Translations under genes and position numbers: made by a program
Shown: piece after piece, positions 6,522-8,798 of the stretch
Layout: every line of letters starts with the position of its first letter
Position numbering within the stretch: position 1 is the stretch's first letter
Notes under the pieces: generated by a model
The model's database searches: none
Seen by the model: the letters and a program-made list of their open reading frames with translations, nothing else
Told to the model about the DNA's origin: nothing
Assembly: GCA_007116605.1 (NCBI GenBank)
Contig: SKID01000122.1
Location: 1 to 8,798, forward strand
Direction of reading: 5' to 3'
From: Tissierellia bacterium
Lineage (GTDB): Bacteria > Bacillota > Clostridia > Tissierellales > Dethiosulfatibacteraceae
DNA length: 8,798 nucleotides

Positions 6522-6540
6522 AGAGCAGGATAGCTTTTTC
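6522..6540 (+). terminator. Weak candidate terminator of ttcA
   Basis: AGAGC (6522-6526), a 6-nt loop and GCTTT (6533-6537) form a short stem with one G-U pair, running into five T. It lies 12 nt after the ttcA stop. The stem is short, so efficiency is doubtful. Confidence 0.35.
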
Positions 6541-6557
6541 AAAGTGGAAGACAAGGA

Positions 6558-6578
6558 ACGAAATCTCATCGATTTCGT
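6558..6578. repeat. Perfect 8-bp inverted repeat in the ttcA downstream region
   Basis: ACGAAATC, a 5-base loop TCATC, and GATTTCGT form a perfect hairpin. No T-run follows on the plus strand (CTAAGC), and the minus-strand side reads TCCTTG, so it is not a normal intrinsic terminator in either direction. A role as RNA stabiliser or protein site is possible but not shown. The rest of 6511-6707 has one more inverted repeat, GTTTTGA / TCAAAAC (6657-6663, 6677-6683), and no convincing promoter for the next gene. Confidence 0.5.
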
Positions 6579-6707
6579 CTAAGCAATAAAATGGACATTC
6601 AATGTGACCTTGACTTAATATAAGAAATCTAATCAATAAGGTTTTTCTCATTCTAAGTTTTGAAAGCGTCACTATCTCAAAACAACATGAATATTTGGAG
6701 GCGTATA

Positions 6708-8798
6708 ATGAAAAAAGTAATCAAAGGATTAATGGGCATTGTAATTTTATTTGCAATGAATCAATTATTTGCATTTGGGCAGACGATTATTTATGAAAAC
6801 AGAAGTGATACAAGACTTTCAGAGGGCATAGTTTACTCACACATATATAAAGAAACCACATCGGGTCCAATACAGATGCACCTTGTGGAAATAGATTTAA
6901 CTCATGATGAAATTGATATAAAACCCATTTTTAACAATGAGCTATCCCAAAGAGCACCTTTATCCAAGATAGCATCGGAATGGCATGCTTCTGCAGCTAT
7001 CAATGGGGATTTTTTTCGTATGGGCACACCTAGTTTTCCATTTGGACCTATTGTAGATCAAGGACGTATCATATCATCACCCAACAGCCCTTCTTTAGAA
7101 TTTCCAACAATTATGCGTCATTCAGATGGCTTTAACTTTCAAGTTTTAAAACCTAAGCTACGTGTGATCATCCCAGGGAAAAGAATTCCTTTGCACATGA
7201 TCAATAAAGCTGGAACCATCAACAAAGAAATGATTCTGCTCACATCCGCATGGGGTGATAAATCTCTGGGTGATACATGGAATGAGAAACTAGTAGAAGT
7301 TTTAGTGGCTGATCATCAAGTGAAAGAAATCAGAATTGCAGGTGAGCCTTTTGAATTTTCTGATAATCAATATGTGTTGGTATTCAATGCTAACAACAAA
7401 GAATTGCTAGGGCAGTTTACTGAAGGAATGCCTATCTCCTTGGAACTAGACTTAGGATTTGATATCGACGAACACCTATGGGCTGCAGGCGGTGTAAATC
7501 ACTTGGTTAAAGATGGCGAAATTCATCAATATCATTTATCAATACTAGGAAGACATCCAAGAACAACCATAGGTTTTAGCCAAGATCAACAGAAGGTGTT
7601 TTTTTTAACAGTCGATGGGAGAAGCCAAGATTCAATTGGTATGTTGCAGTCTGAGTTAGCCCAAACTATGATTGATTTAGGGGCATGGAATGTTATTAAT
7701 TTAGATGGTGGTGGGTCATCACAAATGACCATTGACCTATTTAAAGAAGGAGATAGTCAAGTTGTCAATAAACCTTCGGATGGATTCCCAAGACCGATTG
7801 TATCAGGATTTGGAGCATTCCATTATTTTCCAATAGATGGTCCTGTTAGAGAGATAGAAGTAGTTCTTGAAAATCAAGGGATTTTTAAAGGTCAACGTTT
7901 AGATTTTTATGTCAAAGCCTTTAATCAATACCAAGTTTCAAGAAAAGTGCAAATGGGAGAAACTCAGTTCTTTGTTCAAAACTTAAAACATGTGAGAGAC
8001 TCTGAGGGGATTAGATTCACCGAATCCGGTGATGCCATCATCCAAGTTCAATACATGGGCCTTACTACAGAAATAGCAGTTAAAGTCTATGAACGTGTTC
8101 AAGCATTTAAAGGAACAGTTAAGCCCATACAGGTTGATTTCAATGAATCTATTGAGTTGCCAAGTTTTATTGGGCTGGATGGTTATGGGAATCAAGGCGT
8201 ATTGTCTTCTGAAGAAATACAATGGCAAGTGGATCCATCCCTAGGTGTCATTCGCAATGGCGTCTATTTATCCGGTAATACAGTTGCTAGGGGATTTATT
8301 AAAGGACAATATGATGATGCAGTGATACATATTCCCGTCTACGTAGGTTTTGAACATAGAGTGATACATGAGTTTGATCAATTAAATGGATTACTGATGA
8401 ATCAGTATCCAGAAAATTCTGAAGGGAGAATGATTTTATTTCCGAGAAGTATCACAGGAAGACAAAGTTTAAAGTTGTTTTATGACTTCACAAAAATGCA
8501 TGATGATGATCAAGCCATTGCTTTTGTTGAATTTGGAGATCAAGGCATGTTGCTTCCTGGAGAACCTACCCGATTATCTTTGTGGGTTTTTGGAGATAAT
8601 AGCAATCATTGGTTAAGGACACGTATTATTGATGGTAATGGGAATATTCATCGCATCGATTTTGCTAAAGAGGTAGATTGGTTTGGTTGGAGAGAAGTGG
8701 TTGCTCACATTCCTGATAATATTAAATATCCGATTCGGATTAAAAATATTTATATAGCTAATATACATGACGATAAGAAAGATTCTGGTGCGATTTAC
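6708..8798 (+). CDS. Secreted phosphodiester glycosidase (NAGPA-like) with long C-terminal extension (3' end outside window)
   Basis: An open frame of 697 codons runs from ATG 6708 to the window edge without a stop, so the protein is partial. GGAGG at 6697-6701, 6 nt upstream, fixes the start. Residues 1 to about 22 are a signal peptide (MKKVIKG, hydrophobic core, LFA). Residues about 60-385 match the phosphodiester glycosidase / NAGPA domain, named for the mammalian uncovering enzyme that removes GlcNAc from a phosphodiester: INGDFF at 98-103, GRHPRTTIGF at 281-290, TVDGR at 301-305 and NLDGGGSS at 331-338. The remaining visible part (about 390-697) has beta-rich stretches that look like Ig-like and then carbohydrate-binding modules, judged by composition only. 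Bacterial members are linked to exopolysaccharide or wall-polymer processing; the substrate here is unknown. Anchoring domains such as SLH may follow beyond the edge, but that is a guess. Confidence 0.85.
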   Translation, partial: MKKVIKGLMGIVILFAMNQLFAFGQTIIYENRSDTRLSEGIVYSHIYKETTSGPIQMHLVEIDLTHDEIDIKPIFNNELSQRAPLSKIASEWHASAAINGDFFRMGTPSFPFGPIVDQGRIISSPNSPSLEFPTIMRHSDGFNFQVLKPKLRVIIPGKRIPLHMINKAGTINKEMILLTSAWGDKSLGDTWNEKLVEVLVADHQVKEIRIAGEPFEFSDNQYVLVFNANNKELLGQFTEGMPISLELDLGFDIDEHLWAAGGVNHLVKDGEIHQYHLSILGRHPRTTIGFSQDQQKVFFLTVDGRSQDSIGMLQSELAQTMIDLGAWNVINLDGGGSSQMTIDLFKEGDSQVVNKPSDGFPRPIVSGFGAFHYFPIDGPVREIEVVLENQGIFKGQRLDFYVKAFNQYQVSRKVQMGETQFFVQNLKHVRDSEGIRFTESGDAIIQVQYMGLTTEIAVKVYERVQAFKGTVKPIQVDFNESIELPSFIGLDGYGNQGVLSSEEIQWQVDPSLGVIRNGVYLSGNTVARGFIKGQYDDAVIHIPVYVGFEHRVIHEFDQLNGLLMNQYPENSEGRMILFPRSITGRQSLKLFYDFTKMHDDDQAIAFVEFGDQGMLLPGEPTRLSLWVFGDNSNHWLRTRIIDGNGNIHRIDFAKEVDWFGWREVVAHIPDNIKYPIRIKNIYIANIHDDKKDSGAIY

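Noticed and set aside
6610..6638. TTGACT at 6610 as the -35 of a promoter for the glycosidase gene
   Set aside because: No acceptable -10 hexamer lies 16-18 bp downstream, so it was not annotated.
7983..8228. Minus-strand open frame of 81 codons within the glycosidase gene
   Set aside because: The plus strand is continuously open from 6708 with signal peptide and family motifs; the antisense frame has none.

Overview
The window comes from a low-GC Gram-positive bacterium, most likely an S-layer-bearing member of the Clostridia. The base composition is AT-rich and Shine-Dalgarno sites are strong. Sigma-A promoters and intrinsic terminators are typical of Firmicutes, metK is controlled by a SAM-I (S-box) riboswitch, DivIC is of the Firmicutes type, and one secreted protein carries three SLH anchoring domains. 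The genus cannot be fixed from the sequence.

Layout. Positions 1-79 hold the last 25 codons of an unidentified gene. It is followed, apparently in one operon, by a phosphoglucomutase/phosphomannomutase gene (pgcA type, 100-1797). The ATGA overlap at the pgcA stop starts a secreted lytic transglycosylase with SH3b and SLH domains (1794-3281). A hairpin at 3293-3344 separates this plus-strand unit from two minus-strand genes: a DivIC-like cell-division protein (3359-3712) with its own promoter, and metK (3945-5132). metK ends in a strong palindromic terminator (3810-3860). Its leader is about 310 nt long and holds a consensus promoter, an unexplained structured segment of about 140 nt, a SAM-I aptamer, an antiterminator/terminator pair and a TTG start. 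Diverging from metK is a TtcA-like PP-loop tRNA thiolase (5797-6510). The last gene (6708 to the window edge, 697 codons seen, no stop) is a secreted phosphodiester glycosidase (NAGPA-like) with a long C-terminal extension.

How the genes fit together. The window is mostly housekeeping and cell-envelope genes. Phosphoglucomutase supplies glucose-1-phosphate for wall and surface polysaccharides. The SLH transglycosylase remodels peptidoglycan while held in the wall/S-layer. DivIC works at the division septum, and the glycosidase family acts on phosphodiester-linked sugars outside the membrane. MetK and TtcA belong to methionine/SAM metabolism and tRNA modification.

The least explained part is the metK surroundings. 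An RNA-like element lies between the metK promoter and the SAM riboswitch. A 14-base sequence from its hairpin recurs, inverted, in the metK terminator. I read this as a candidate IS200/IS605-type end (omega-RNA-like) remnant or an undescribed leader RNA, and cannot decide between them from sequence alone. No CRISPR array, tRNA, rRNA or intact transposase gene was seen.
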